From Dallia pectoralis (taxonomy: Eukaryota > Chordata > Actinopteri > Esociformes > Umbridae): a DNA stretch of 64,000 nt. The stretch is taken from NCBI GenBank assembly GCA_029465975.1, contig CM055747.1:12101324-12165323 (forward strand), given 5' to 3'. Both the position numbers and the translations under genes were made by a program. This document shows positions 46,226-59,738 of the stretch, one piece after another; position 1 is the first letter of the stretch, and every line of letters starts with the position of its first letter. Below the pieces are notes generated by a model. That model did not search any database, was not told the DNA's origin, and worked only from the letters and a program-made list of their open reading frames with translations.

Positions 46226-49200
46226 AGGTTTCTAATCGTTTTCGGTGCTTTCTAGTCTAAAGCACAGAAGTGATGTTGGCTTTTGATGCTTTTCGCCCCA
46301 ATAAGTTGAATCCCATTACAATGTTTCAGCAGTAGTTGACAGAGGAACTGTGTCTGCGATAAATAGCACTGTTGTCTCTGGTAACGATGTTCCTCTCTGG
46401 TCTCAGTGGGAGTTTTGTCACTAATGACTGCTAGTCTCCGAGTTTGCACTAAATCCTGCATGAAATGTTTGGTTATAGTACAGCAGAATAGAAAACCTAG
46501 AAGTGTAGTTACTGGGAATTGGTGTTTAGTCTGAAACAGAAACAGTGGATGATATTAGTCTGTAGGCGAAATAAGTATGATGTCACTCAATGCTACTCAG
46601 GAACCTGGCATCAGATTTGAAGGACCTTACGCTTTTTCACCCGATCAATCCTTGTCAGGCGACGTAACGCTTCATAACCATGACATAACTCTTGTTGTAA
46701 CCGTCTTCTCCTTTTGCCAAACGACCCCTACGGTGTCATATATGAAGATTTAGGTTTGCTAGTGTCACTGGGATTTACATGAATGGCTTTGACGTGGATT
46801 GTGTCATGGGTAAGAAGGCATTATATAGGCTTTAGACTTGACAATTCGGAAGGACCCCGTGGCATGATTAATTCTCTTTATGCTATCACTCAGTTACTGT
46901 CCTTCATCTATCATTGGAGACACTCAGGAGCTGATCATATTGTCAGAGTAGTCGCTAGACTCAAATCTCGGACAGGAAACCAATAGATCTGATATTATCA
47001 TTGCAGTTTTTGTTCGTGTCCACATCGTGTAGATAAAAAGTCGAGTCGATTTTTCTGATTAGTAATCGGTAGTACACAACGCATATTAACTACGTATGCT
47101 GTGTTAGGGTTGGGCTGGATATCAAGCGTCGTGTTGGAGTAACCTCAGAATTCTCCAAATACAGTTTGTCTTGAGGAAAACTTCACCTAAATGTTTTGTG
47201 AAAATACAATGAATTGAATTTTTACAATGCAAAACAAGTCCTATGAAGGCATGTTATACAACGCTTTCAGTAGCAAGGAGAAAATACATGAAACTATCCA
47301 ACTCAACAAACCACATATAGAAAGTATGTACTAGCTAAGCATTTGCACTTTGCATTTGATCGACATTTTGGAAAACTTAAGGTGACATAAGAGCCATATC
47401 GCAAACAAACCTGATGTTTGGAAATAATACATTTTGCTTAAATGCAATTATTCTCCTCACACCTAACGACAGTAATTCTTGAATATAACGTAGAGAGATT
47501 TTCCTTCTTTTATGGTTGGTCAGTATGGAAACCCTCGCATGGTTGCAGTAAATATACTCTGTACATTAAACTCACACATGTGCAAACGTGAATCACTTTC
47601 ATATCTCAAAAGCTGTGAGAAAATACCAGTTTCAGCTTTATTCTTTTATTTTTTACGGTTTATTTTGGTTGTGCCACATCTGTTTTGTTGACACATTCAC
47701 GTACAAGGAGTGGTGGAGGTTAAAAAAAAACAACAACTGTTGAACTGATTTCAATGTGAATTTTCTTGCCTCTTGTGTATATGTGTAATTATATGTGAAT
47801 TGTACTGTAAATATGATATCTTTCACTTAATATTTCTTAATGCATGAACAAAACAGGGCAGTTGGTAATAGCAGCTAGCTTCACTGCTAATGGCATGGAC
47901 AGCTTCTATAGCATTGGCATACCGGTACTTCTGCAAACAAAACCTAAAAAAAAAACATATATAAAAAGGAGGAAAATATTAAGGTTTTGTTTTGCATGAC
48001 CTAAGTTTGGAAAGGTTTATTTTCGTATTTTTCTATTCCACAACGGTTAATCAGTTTCATTGTTACATCCTGGAGAGGACTGTCCCAGTGTTTACATGCT
48101 CTAGTTGCACTTGTTTTACAGCCAGCTCTACAAAACACTGTAAAACGAACCAGACATTCAGTAAAGCTTGGAGATAAACGGAAAATACAATGTACATTAT
48201 AGGATTCATGGTCAACATGGATAGTGCGTACGTTTCCGTCATATTCACTTACCGCGTAGCACACACAATTTGGAATCGATCCATCGAATACATACAGAAG
48301 TTAGCGAGTTTAGCTTTAGCACTGACATCAATCGCCCTCCAACTGCAAAGGATGTATCTAGGATGCCTAGCGGTAGCATCTGAACTTAAGCCATGAGATT
48401 GCCTGCTGAGTGGGTATCCCAGCCGTTTCTCTTAGATGAGTTGCCTCTGGACTGGGTGGTTCTGGTCTGTTGCTGATTATCATGACACTTGCAGGAGGCT
48501 GTGCTGAGTCCCAATTATACATCAGTATACCTCCCTCTTTTAAGGAGATTTTACCAGGGAAAACACTACTTGTAAAACAAATAGCTAGGAAAAAGACCTG
48601 TACAAATTGGCAAAGAAATTTTAATGGCCAACAACTCATCTATTTTGAAGATTTCAATCAGTATTTTATTTGTACGTTTTATTTATTTTCTCCTTTGTGG
48701 TTGGCTGTATTTGTTGCATTTTGTTATGGATTGTTTATTACTGTTGTTGTTGTTGTTGTTTTCTCATAAAAAGAAAATGTATTTCTACTTACAATTTGCC
48801 CTGGGAGTAAAATGCATTTTGTTTTTGTACTGTAATTGTTTTGTTCACATTGGGCGCTTTATTTAATTTACCTAATGAAGATTTTGATTTAATTTGGGGT
48901 ATGAGTTGTACTCATGAAATCAGCATTTGTATAGTATAAAGTTGTATTTCCTTTTCTGTCAGTGCCAATTAATGTTATTGTGTCAATCAGATTTTTTTAG
49001 GTGTTTGAGCAAAATGTGTTTTTTACAAATACAAGGTGTTAACGTGTGTGGTATAAAAAGGGTTATCATTCAAACAACTGACTTTTTACTAATAAAGGCT
49101 TATACATAAAAGAATGACAATGTCTTTTGGTTTGCCCTTTGAGGACTAATATGTATTGTTTTAATGCATTTATTTTAATATGTTAGTCCCCAAAAGGTAA

Positions 49201-49990
49201 ATAACATACTCTGTTGCAACAACAAAAAAATCAATTGAAAGATGAAGTTCTTTACCATTGCAATTCCCAGCTGTCGTGGGAGGTTTCACCTATCTGTTGG
49301 TGTGTGGCTTTTGGGTTACGGAGACAGCTGTGCATACAAAAGAGAGAAAAGACAAGAGTGTCTTGTTCCAGATTTTAATTTGATTACAACCATGACGCAT
49401 TGATGAGAGTATACCTCCTTTCATAACCTATTTCCTGAATAAAGACACAGTGATTCCTGCTAAGAAGTGTAATGTTTGCCCCTTATTTAACTCAAACCCT
49501 AGAATTGTTACCCCTTACTTAAATATTGGCTACAAATAATCAAACTTAGTACCGGGAGGGTTAATGGTATTTGGCGAGACAAAATAGGACAAAGCTGGCT
49601 AGAGCGACACCTGTCATGTGAAGTACTAGGAGATAAAGCTTCTTATTGACATTCCATATGTTGTTTTCACTTCCGGTGTAGGACATAGCATATATATCCA
49701 GGAGATGCTATTAACAGGAAGCTACATGTAGCCTGTCATCTTTGCCGTGTTCTTTCCTGTTCTCTCCGGTTTTCTTTCTATGGTATACTTTGAAAATGGC
49801 CCCCAGTGTAGGAGAAGCACTCCCAGGGTTGAAGTGCATTGCTCTGTTAAGAACATGGACCAGAACCATTGAACTAGATCGGCAGAATGTGCCCTCCATT
49901 TCCGTGCTCTATTGTCAGCACTCCATATAAAAACATCAAATATTGAAAGAATGCATTAACATGGACCAGAAATTGATGGCTGCTGCACAG
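46226..49990. other. AT-rich non-coding DNA downstream of the receptor gene
   Basis: No exon, RNA gene or transposon was recognised. It may hold the end of a long receptor 3' UTR: see the AATAAA sites at 49091 and 49438. Confidence 0.4.
49091..49096 (+). terminator. Candidate polyadenylation signal AATAAA
   Basis: AATAAA in AT-rich DNA about 6 kb after the receptor stop. It is the strongest-looking site at the end of a long T-rich region. A second AATAAA lies at 49438-49443. Assignment to the receptor transcript is inference. Confidence 0.3.
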
Positions 49991-50022
49991 ATGGGGGAAA
50001 AAAAAATAAATGGACAGAAAGC

Positions 50023-53000
50023 AGAGGATGCTGTAGAGGGTAGAGGATGCTGTAGAGGATGCTGTAGAGGGTAGAGGATGCTGTAGAGGGTGGAGGATGC
50101 TGTAGAGGGTAGAGGATGCTGTAGAGGGTAGAGGATGCTGTAGAGGGTAGAGGATGCTGTAGAGGATGCTGTAGAGGATGCTGTAGAGGGTAGAGGATGC
50201 TGTAGAGGATGCTGAAGGGGGTAGAGGATGCTGTAGAGGGTAGAGGATGCTGTAGAGGATGGTGTAGAGGGTAGAGGATGCTGTAGAGGATGGTGTAGAG
50301 GGTAGAGGATGCTGTAGAGGATGCTGTAGAGGGTAGAGGATGCTGTAGAGGATGCTGAAGGGGGTAGAGGATGCTGTAGAGGATGCTGTAGAGGGTAGAG
50401 GATGCTGTAGAGGGTAGAGGATGCTGTAGAGGATGCTGTAGAGGGTAGAGGATGCTGTAGATGATGCTGTAGATGATGCTGTAGAGGGAAGAGGATGCTG
50501 TAGAGGGTAGAGGATGTTGTAGAGGATGCTGTAGATGATGCTGTAGAGGATGCTGTAGAGGGAAGAGGATGCTGTAGAGGATGCTGTAGAGGGTAGAGGA
50601 CGCTGTAGAGGATGCTGTAGAGGGTAGAGGATGCTGTAGAGGATGCTGTAGAGGGAAGAGGATGCTGTAGAGGATGCTGTAGAGGGTAGAGGATGCTGTA
50701 GAGAGGATGCTGTAGAGGATGCTGTAGATGATGCTGTAGAGGATGCTGTAGAGGATGCTGTAGATGATGCTGTAGAGGATGCTGTAGAGGATGCTAGAGG
50801 ATGCTGTAGGATGCTGTAGAGAGGATGCTGTAGATGATGCTGTAGAGGATGCTGTAGAGGGTAGAGGATGCTGTAGAGGGTAGAGGATGCTGTAGAGGGT
50901 AGAGGATGCTGTAGAGGATGGTAGAGGATGCTGTAGAGGGTAGAGGATGCTGTAGAGGGTAGAGAGGATGATGTAGAGGATGGTAGAGGATGCTGTAGAG
51001 GATGCTGTAGAGATGGTAGTAGAGGATGCTGTAGAGATGCTGTAGAGGATGCTGGGTAGAGGATGCTGTAGAGGATGGTAGAGGATGCTGTAGAGGATGG
51101 TAGAGGATGGTAGAGGATGCTGTAGATAGAGGATGCTGTAGAGGATGCTGTAGAGAGGATGCTGTAGAGAGGATGCTGTAGAGGATGCTGTAGAGGGTAG
51201 AGGATGCTGTAGAGGGTAGAGGATGCTGTAGAGGGTAGAGGATGCTGTAGAGGATGCTGTGTAGAGGATGCTGTAGAGGGTGGAGGATGCTGTAGAGGAT
51301 GCTGTAGAGTAGAGGAGTAGAGATGCTGTAGAGGGTAGAGGATGCTGTAGAGGATGGTGTAGAGGATGCTGTAGAGATGGTAGAGGATGCTGTAGAGGGT
51401 AGAGGATGCTGTAGAGGATGCTGTAGAGGAGAGGGTAGAGGATGCTGTAGAGAGGATGCTGAGGGTAGAGGATGCTGTAGAGGATGCTGAAGAGGATGCT
51501 GTAGAGGATGCTGTAGAGGATGCTGTAGAGGATGCTGTAGAGGGTAGAGGATGCTGTAGGATGCTGTAGAGGATGCTGTAGAGGATGCTGTAGAGGGTAG
51601 AGGATGCTGTGTAGAGGATGCTGTAGAGGGGATGCTGTAGAGGGTAGAGGATGCTGTAGAGGATGCTGTAGAGGATGCTGTAGAGGATGCTGTAGAGGAT
51701 GCTGTAGAGGGTAGAGGATGCTGTAGAGGGTAGAGGATGCTGTAGAGGATGCTGTAGAGAGAGGAAGTAGAGGGTAGAGGATGCTGTAGAGAGGATGCTG
51801 TAGAGGATGCTGGAGGGTAAAGGATGCTGTAGAGGATGCTGTAGAGGATGCTGTAGAGGATGCTGTAGAGGGAAGAGGATGCTGTAGAGGATGCTGTAGG
51901 ATGGTAGATGATGCTGTAGAGGATGCTGTAGAGGATGCTGTAGAGGGTAGAGGATGCTGTAGAGGATGCTGTAGATGATGCTGTAGAGGATGCTGTAGAG
52001 GGAAGAGGATGCTGTAGAGGATGCTGTAGAGGATGCTGTAGAGGGTAGAGGATGCTGTAGAGGATGCTGTAGAGGGAAGAGGATGCTGTAGATGATGCTG
52101 TAGAGGGTAGAGGATGCTGTAGATGATGCTGTAGAGGGTAGAGGATGCTGTAGAGGATGCTGTAGAGGGAAGAGGATGCTGTAGAGGATGCTGTAGAGGG
52201 TAGAGGATGCTGTAGAGGATGCTGTAGATGATGCTGTAGAGGATGCTGTAGAGGATGCTGTAGATGATGCTGTAGAGGATGCTGTAGAGGATGCTGTAGA
52301 TGATGCTGTAGAGGATGCTGTAGAGGATGCTGTAGAGGGTAGAGGATGCTGTAGAGGGTAGAGGATGCTGTAGAGGGTAGAGGATGCTGTAGAGGATGCT
52401 GTAGAGGGTAGAGGATGATGTAGAGGGTAGAGGATGCTGTAGAGGGTAGAGGATGCTGTAGAGGGTAGAGGATGCTGTAGAGGGTAGAGGATGCTGTAGA
52501 GGGTAGAGGATGCTGTAGAGGGTAGAGGATGCTGTAGAGGATGCTGTAGGGGGAGGATGCTGTAGAGGGTAGAGGATGCTGTAGAGGGTAGAGGATGCTG
52601 TAGAGGATGGTGTAGAGGATGCTGTAGAGGGTAGAGGATGCTGTAGAGGGTAGAGGATGCTGTAGAGGGTAGAGGATGCTGTAGAGGGTGGAGGATGCTG
52701 TAGAGGGTAGATGATGCTGTAGAGGGTAGAGGATGATGTAGAGGATGCTGTAGAGGGTAGAGGATGCTGTAGAGGATGGTGTAGAGGGTAGAGGATGCTG
52801 TAGAGGATGCTGTAGAGGGTAGAGGATGCTGTAGAGGGTAGAGGATGCTGTAGAGGATGCTGAAGGGGGTAGAGGATGCTGTAGACGATGCTGTAGAGGG
52901 TAGAGGATGCTGTAGAGGATGCTGTAGAGGATGCTGTAGAGGGTAGAGGATGCTGTAGAGGATGCTGTAGATGATGCTGTAGAGGATGCTGTAGAGGGAA

Positions 53001-55277
53001 GAGGATGCTGTAGAGGATGCTGTAGAGGGTAGAGGATGCTGTAGAGTATGCTGTAGAGGATGCTGTAGATGATGCTGTAGAGGATGCTGTAGAGGGAAGA
53101 GGATGCTGTAGAGGGTAGAGGATGCTGTAGAGGATGCTGTAGATGATGCTGTAGAGGATGCTGTAGAGGGTAGAGGATGCTGTAGAGGATGCTGTAGAGG
53201 GAAGAGGATGCTGTAGAGGATGCTGTAGAGGATGCTGTAGAGGATGCTGTAGAGGATGCTGTAGATGATGCTGTAGTAGAGGATGGGTAGAGGATGCTGT
53301 AGAGGATGCTGTAGAGGGAAGAGGATGCTGTAGAGGATGCTGTAGAGGGTAGAGGATGCTGTAGAGGATGCTGTAGATGATGCTGTAGAGGATGCTGTAG
53401 AGGATGCTGTAGATGATGCTGTAGAGGATGCTGTAGAGGATGCTGTAGAGGATGCTGTAGATGATGCTGTAGAGGATGCTGTAGAGGGTAGAGGATGCTG
53501 TAGAGGGTAGAGGATGCTGTAGAGGATGCTGTAGATGATGCTGTAGAGGGATAGAGGATGCTGTAGAGGGTAGAGGATGATGTAGAGGGTAGAGGATGCT
53601 GTAGAGGATGCTGTAGAGGGTAGAGGATGATGTAGAGGGTAGAGGATGCTGTAGAGGGTAGAGGATGCTGTAGAGGGTAGAGGATGCTGTAGAGGGTAGA
53701 GGATGCTGTAGAGGGTAGAGGATGCTGTAGAGGGTAGAGGATGCTGTAGAGGGTAGAGGATGCTGTAGAGGGTAGAGGATGCTGTAGAGGGTGGAGGATG
53801 CTGTAGAGGGTAGAGGATGATGTAGAGGGTAGAGGATGCTGTAGAGGATGCTGTAGAGGGTAGAGGATGCTGTAGAGGATGGTGTAGAGGGTAGAGGATG
53901 CTGTAGAGGATGCTGTAGAGGGTAGAGGATGCTGTAGAGAATGCTGTAGAGGGTAGAGGATGCTGTAGAGGATGCTGAAGGGGGTAGAGGATGCTGTAGA
54001 GGATGCTGTAGAGGGTAGAGGATGCTGTAGAGATGCTGTAGAGGATGCTGTAGAGGGTAGAGGATGCTGTAGAGGATGCTGTAGATGATGCTGTAGAGGA
54101 TGCTGTAGAGGGAAGAGGATGCTGTAGAGGATGCTGTAGAGGGTAGAGGATGCTGTAGAGGATGCTGTAGAGGGTAGAGGATGCTGTAGAGGATGCTGTA
54201 GAGGGTAGAGGATGCTGTAGAGGATGCTGTAGAGGATGCTGTAGAGGATGCTGAGGAGTAGAGGATGCTGTAGAGGATGCTGTAGAGGGTAGAGGATGCT
54301 GTAGAGGATGCTGTAGATGATGCTGTAGAGGATGCTGTAGAGGGAAGAGGATGCTGTAGAGGGTAGAGGATGCTGTAGAGGATGCTGTAGATGATGCTGT
54401 AGAGGATGCTGTAGAGGGTAGAGGATGCTGTAGAGGATGCTGTAGAGGGAAGAGGATGCTGTAGAGGATGCTGTAGAGGGAAGATGATGCTGTAGAGGAT
54501 GCTGTAGAGGATGCTGTAGATGATGCTGTAGAGGGTAGAGGATGCTGTAGAGGGAAGAGGATGCTGTAGATGATGCTGTAGAGGGTAGAGGATGCTGTAG
54601 AGGATGCTGTAGATGATGGTGTAGAGGATGCTGTAGAGAGGATGCTGTAGATGATGCTGTAGAGGATGCTGTAGAGGATGCTGTAGAGGATGCTGTAGAT
54701 GATGCTGTAGAGGATGCTGTAGAGGGTAGAGGATGCTGTAGAGGGTAGAGGATGCTGTAGAGGGTAGAGGATGCTGTAGAGGATGCTGTAGAGGGTAGAG
54801 GATGCTGTAGAGGATGCTGTAGAGGGTAGAGGATGCTGTAGAGGATGCTGTAGAGGGTAGAGGATGCTGTAGAGGATGCTGTAGAGGGGTAGAGGATGCT
54901 GTAGAGGATGCTGTAGAGGGTAGAGGATGCTGTAGAGGATGCTGTAGAGGATGCTGTAGAGGATGGTAGAGGATGCTGTAGAGGGTAGAGGATGCTGTAG
55001 AGGGTAGAGGATGCTGTAGAGGGTAGAGGATGCTGTAGAGGGTAGAGGATGCTGTAGAGGGTAGAGGATGCTGTAGAGGATGCTGTAGAGGGTAGAGGAT
55101 GCTGTAGAGGATGCTGTAGAGGATGCTGTAGAGGGTAGAGGATGCTGTAGAGGATGCTGTAGAGGGAAGAGGATGCTGTAGAGGGTAGAGGATGCTGTAG
55201 AGGGTAGAGGATGCTGTAGAGGGTAGAGGATGCTGTAGAGGGAAGAGGATGCTGTAGAGGATGCTGTAGAGGATGCT
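50023..55277 (+). repeat. 5.3-kb minisatellite of 12-bp and 18-bp units
   Basis: The basic units are GATGCTGTAGAG (12 bp) and GATGCTGTAGAGGGTAGAG-type extended units (18 bp), mixed in varying order. Variants include GATGATGTAGAG, GATGGTGTAGAG, GGGAAGAG and GCTGAAGGGG. The middle (about 50930-51880) is more disordered, with many 1-2 bp deletions. Unit lengths divisible by three leave all minus-strand frames open for over 1500 codons, which is an artefact. Confidence 0.97.
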
Positions 55278-58200
55278 TGCAGGGTTCTGATCCATTGTGT
55301 CGTACCCAAAGCCTCCCACATAACCCCGCACTACACAGCTGGGCCCGGAAGCGCCAGACATTCACGAAATAATATGTTTTTAAAGATTCGTGGACACACA
55401 TAGCGGTGTGTTGAAGACGACAACGGATATAGAAAGTGTGATCATCGAAGACCTGATAGCCTGGTGCCGTCTCATGTGATGAATGGAGCTAAAACATAGC
55501 TTCTGACAATACAGCAGACATGCATTGTGGTAAAGCACAAAGCACAATGCAGTCGTGCTCAGAACTGTGCGTGATAAAAGCCACCGAGCAATCTATTTTA
55601 ATATCTCACGGAGACAGATCTTTGGTGTCCTTTTGAGTCGACTTATAAATAGACTTGGAAAACTGCTTCAGGGAAGTGAATGTCTTGTTAGAGACCAGAA
55701 ATATTCAAGACTTCCAGAAGACTACAGCATCTCCCGGAATGTGCAGTAATAGTGACGGCGAAAAATGATGGCTTTATATCAGTGGCCAAATGCCCAACTC
55801 ACATTATTGATAACAGATATTGATAACTGATAGTCTTCTAAATATCTTTCAACTAAGGGATAAACACGTGATTCGAATACATGTCTTTGTTGTTTTTCCT
55901 CTAAAGAATCCGTGTTCCGGTTTGAGCCGCCCGTGTGTCATGTCTCACTGAGGGAGAGGTCAGTTGACTCCGAGACGTCCATCCATTTTGAGTTGTTTTG
56001 CCGTTGGTCTTCCTGTTTTGGGGGTTGAGCCGTCCGGGAGAGCAGATGAGGAGGAGTGGAGATGGTGTGCGTCTAATAAAATATTAAGACACAGCTCTTT
56101 TATCTATACAATATACAATATGACCATCGCTGCTCGGCTGAAGCTATTTTTTTCTCTAGCCCATATTACTGGCTCTCGCTCTCTCGCTTACTCTCTCTGT
56201 ATCTCTCTCCGTCTCACAGGCTCTCAACCTTATTTATTCAGCAAATGTCTGCCAAACACACTTGGAAGAGAAGAGATGGAAAAGCCGACCAGAGAACGTC
56301 TGACTGTGGCCGTTCGTGCTGCCCCTATTTTATCTTGCCTCAATGAAACAACCGCGACAGGATGAGGGAATCCTGGAGGTTTATTTTTACCGTCTAGTGA
56401 GGGCTTGTGCATGGCTCCGTGCGTCGTCGCACATGTGATTTCGTAATGTCCCTGTTTTGTGCAAAGGCCGTTCTCAGTGGCTGTGGGGACCGTGTGAAGT
56501 AATGCTAAATGTCTGGCCTGTTTTTTTGACATGCTGCAGGGAGGAGGGGCAAGGAGCGAGCCATGTTGAGGACAGAAAGGAGCCCTTGTCTGTGTTGTCA
56601 TCGCTCGCCTCAAGCTTCCCGCACCTCCATCTCTTAAATGGCCTTCACTCCCACTTGTCATTCGGCGGCCAACACCACCCTCTGCTGGCAGCGGCGGCAA
56701 CTACACGTTGCTGCTAAAACGCATCTTTTTTTACGAGCTGCACTGGGTGAAAAACATCAGCCAACACCAACGCCTGTGTTACCTAATCTAATATGAGATG
56801 ATTATATATAATTACGGGCAGACCTGCACACTCTGTCCTCGAGGCTAAAATGCTCATCAAAGCACAGTATGAGTGAGGTCCTTCTGAGATCTTCGTATCA
56901 GAGAGCCGGTGTAGTTTATCATATCACTAAATATTCACACTTAGTTGATTGGAACCATTTTAAGAGACCATAAAAATCAATGAGTGCAAGAGATCAGTTT
57001 AAAACAAGAACGAGGGCCATATTGGGATTTAAGACCATGTCACGACTCCTGGAAGGAGCTACAAGGGCCTCCTTAATGGAGTGATTAATGGTTGGATAGT
57101 CAGGTCACGAGCACATCCACTGGATCCAAATATAAACGGACATCTACATAACCAACATTTGGTTCTGTACCTCCTCAGACCAGTTATGTTATGAATATGC
57201 ACGTATTTAAATTGTCTTCCATTAGCGATAAGGTAAGGTGTCAGGCACATTTGGTGACTGCTGGGTTCGCTAATCTGGACAGGGGCCAAATAAAAGAAAC
57301 AATGTGAAAAACATTTCTGCTTCGATTAAGGTATTTGTTTGTGTCATTTGCTTTGTAATACCTCCACATGTCATCTTTCTCCGTTTTTTAGGTTGAGATA
57401 TTTAGCATAGCTGGAGAGGGAATTTCAAAATCACTGTTTTTAGCATAGCTGGAAAGAGAATTTCAAATTGCTGTTTTTACATAGTGTCATCTTGACGACT
57501 GATGCAGATAATGTTTTGTGGTCTGATTTCTGACCTTTACCATCTTATCCACTTTCAAATCATCATGGGTGACCTTTTAGGTAACTTGTTCACACATGTA
57601 TAACATATATATAACATTTCTACAACATGTCTTATGGTAAAAGGAAGGCAAATACCGAGCTCTGATGAGCTTCAAATATGAGACGTTGCCTTTGTTTTAA
57701 TTCAGAGAAAAACAGTCAAGAGTATTTCCAAGACAACCGTGATTCTAGGCCACTGTGACAAACAAACTGCAATGTGAATAGATGCAGGAAAGAGGTCAAT
57801 GGAACGCAGACTGTGGAGGAGAGATGAAGGATGCGGTTTTTGGCGCGCAGTCAAAAACTCGGATGTAACAAAGGTAATATTTGTCAAATCATGATTTCTT
57901 TATTGTAACGGGCCCGCAAGCTGATTACTCATGTACGATTGTCTGTTATTGTTGCATACAATGTTGAAGTTGCCTTTGTGCGGTATAGAAGACATGACTG
58001 CTAAACGCTAACAATATTACGCTAACTATTAGTATAAGCTAAAAGAGTAGCAAGCTAGCATGCACAGATTTGAATTGGGATTCAAAAGTGGTCAACGTTT
58101 TTAGATGCTATCGAAGAAATATATGGTTCCTGTAGGATTGTTAAGGCTTTTTTTTAATTCCTCAGAACCTTTTGAAAAACACTTTTGAATGTTTCCCTGG

Positions 58201-59695
58201 CATTTCCAGTGTGTTGGTCAACTCCCACCTACAATCGCTGGGTGATCATTTTGGAGAGCGTGTAGAGAAAGATGCAAGTTCACCGTCTTGAATTTAATTG
58301 GTGACCACATATTATTGGTTCCTGTTGACCGTCCGCATAACCTTCCATCTCTCAACCTGTGTGGAGATGCTTAATGCTACTTGCCAAAGTGCATCCTCTC
58401 AGAACGGCCTCCTGGCTGCGCGGCGAGAACCTCTTCTTTCAACGTTCGACAAGACCTTCTCAGAACCCACGTGACCGCCTTTCCTTAACGGTTGTGCCGC
58501 CACTCAAAATCTGGCCAATGATTGGGATAAACGTGGCCAGGTACTTGTTCAGAACACCAGGAGCTACCGACAGGGTCACTGTTAACATGGAGAAAGGCTC
58601 AAGATAATTCAATGATTAACCCGAACGATTTGTTTCTTTTCATTTTAATGTGTACCTATTGTGAGTGTGCATGTGTGCGTTTAGTCGTGCCTGTTGATAA
58701 CGTCTCATTCACACCGGTCACATTCGGTTATTATTAACCCAACAGAACTGTAACAGAAGGACGTGATTTGCTTGAACATTTCTGCTGCTACTTTTTGCTG
58801 GTCTTTTGTAATCGGTCCCGATGAAGATCATGCTATGCCATCCATGCCAGGCCTTTATAAGCTCTGTGCCCAACTAGCAGACACCTTCCATCTCTATGTA
58901 GTCACGGCTGATTACCAAGTTATGACGTTCATGGGAGTTACAGTTTGTTACATGGGAGTCATTGCTTTCCTCAACCAGAACCTCCATGCTGAGCACTTAG
59001 CAGGAGCAGGGTGACACAGGCGAAACGGTTTTTAATAAGTCGATGGGAACGCCAGAGAGTGAACTCCCCTAAGATAAGCAAAGTAGTACGCTGGCTCACA
59101 GCTCCTCAGAGTGGGTGATAAAGGCCAGGTGGAGATTACATTACATTCAATCCTTTGTCAGAAACCCTGACCCAGAATGACTTACAAGGTACATTTGGAA
59201 CCAAAAAGAGGGAAGAGTTGAGCGTCAGACCAAGGAACCACATGATGAATTACGTGTACAGCAACCGTCAGTGAATAGCTTGTTGCGGGAACATGGATGC
59301 GATCTGAAATCGCGCAACTTTGACAAATAATTGTTTAAAAAAAGGTTTCGAGTCCAATTGACAGTTTCAAACGTGCAAACGGATTTGGAATATGAAATCA
59401 CCGAAGTGGTAACCCCCTGTGAAACACTTTGAAAACGCAAATCCACATTTCGAGAAATCACATTCAGGATATTCCCTCCCTTTTTAGGTGATAAGGCAAT
59501 GAAGGCTGTGCAAACACTACGCGTACACAATCAGCCTGACTGCTTCTAAATTGTCACCACGGCCTGATACAGCACACTTAACCTGGGCGTAGCTGGTTAA
59601 ACGTCCGTTAAGAGTTTTTTATGCTGGCCCTCGCTGTGCCACTCTACACTCGTTTATTATCAGAGGGAGAAATAGGCACCAAGGTATTCTGTAAA
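55278..59695. other. Intergenic region upstream of the vsig1-like gene
   Basis: No exon, RNA gene or transposon was recognised. A short duplication (TTTTTAGCATAGCTGGA) occurs twice at about 57398 and 57439. The promoter of the downstream gene should lie near the right end, but I see no clear TATA box or other decisive element. Confidence 0.4.
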
Positions 59696-59738
59696 ATGTC
59701 CTCCACACTGAGATTGGTGGTGCTGTTCGGCATGATAG
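59696..59738 (+). CDS. vsig1: vsig1 exon 1, signal peptide
   Basis: The ATG context is GTAAAATGT. It encodes MSSTLRLVVLFGMI plus the first base of a Gly codon; donor GTGAGC. Confidence 0.8.

Noticed and set aside
49874..55401. Minus-strand open frames of about 1500-1800 codons
   Set aside because: All three minus frames are open because the array units are 12 or 18 bp with no stop codon in them. The peptide is pure repeat with no family similarity.
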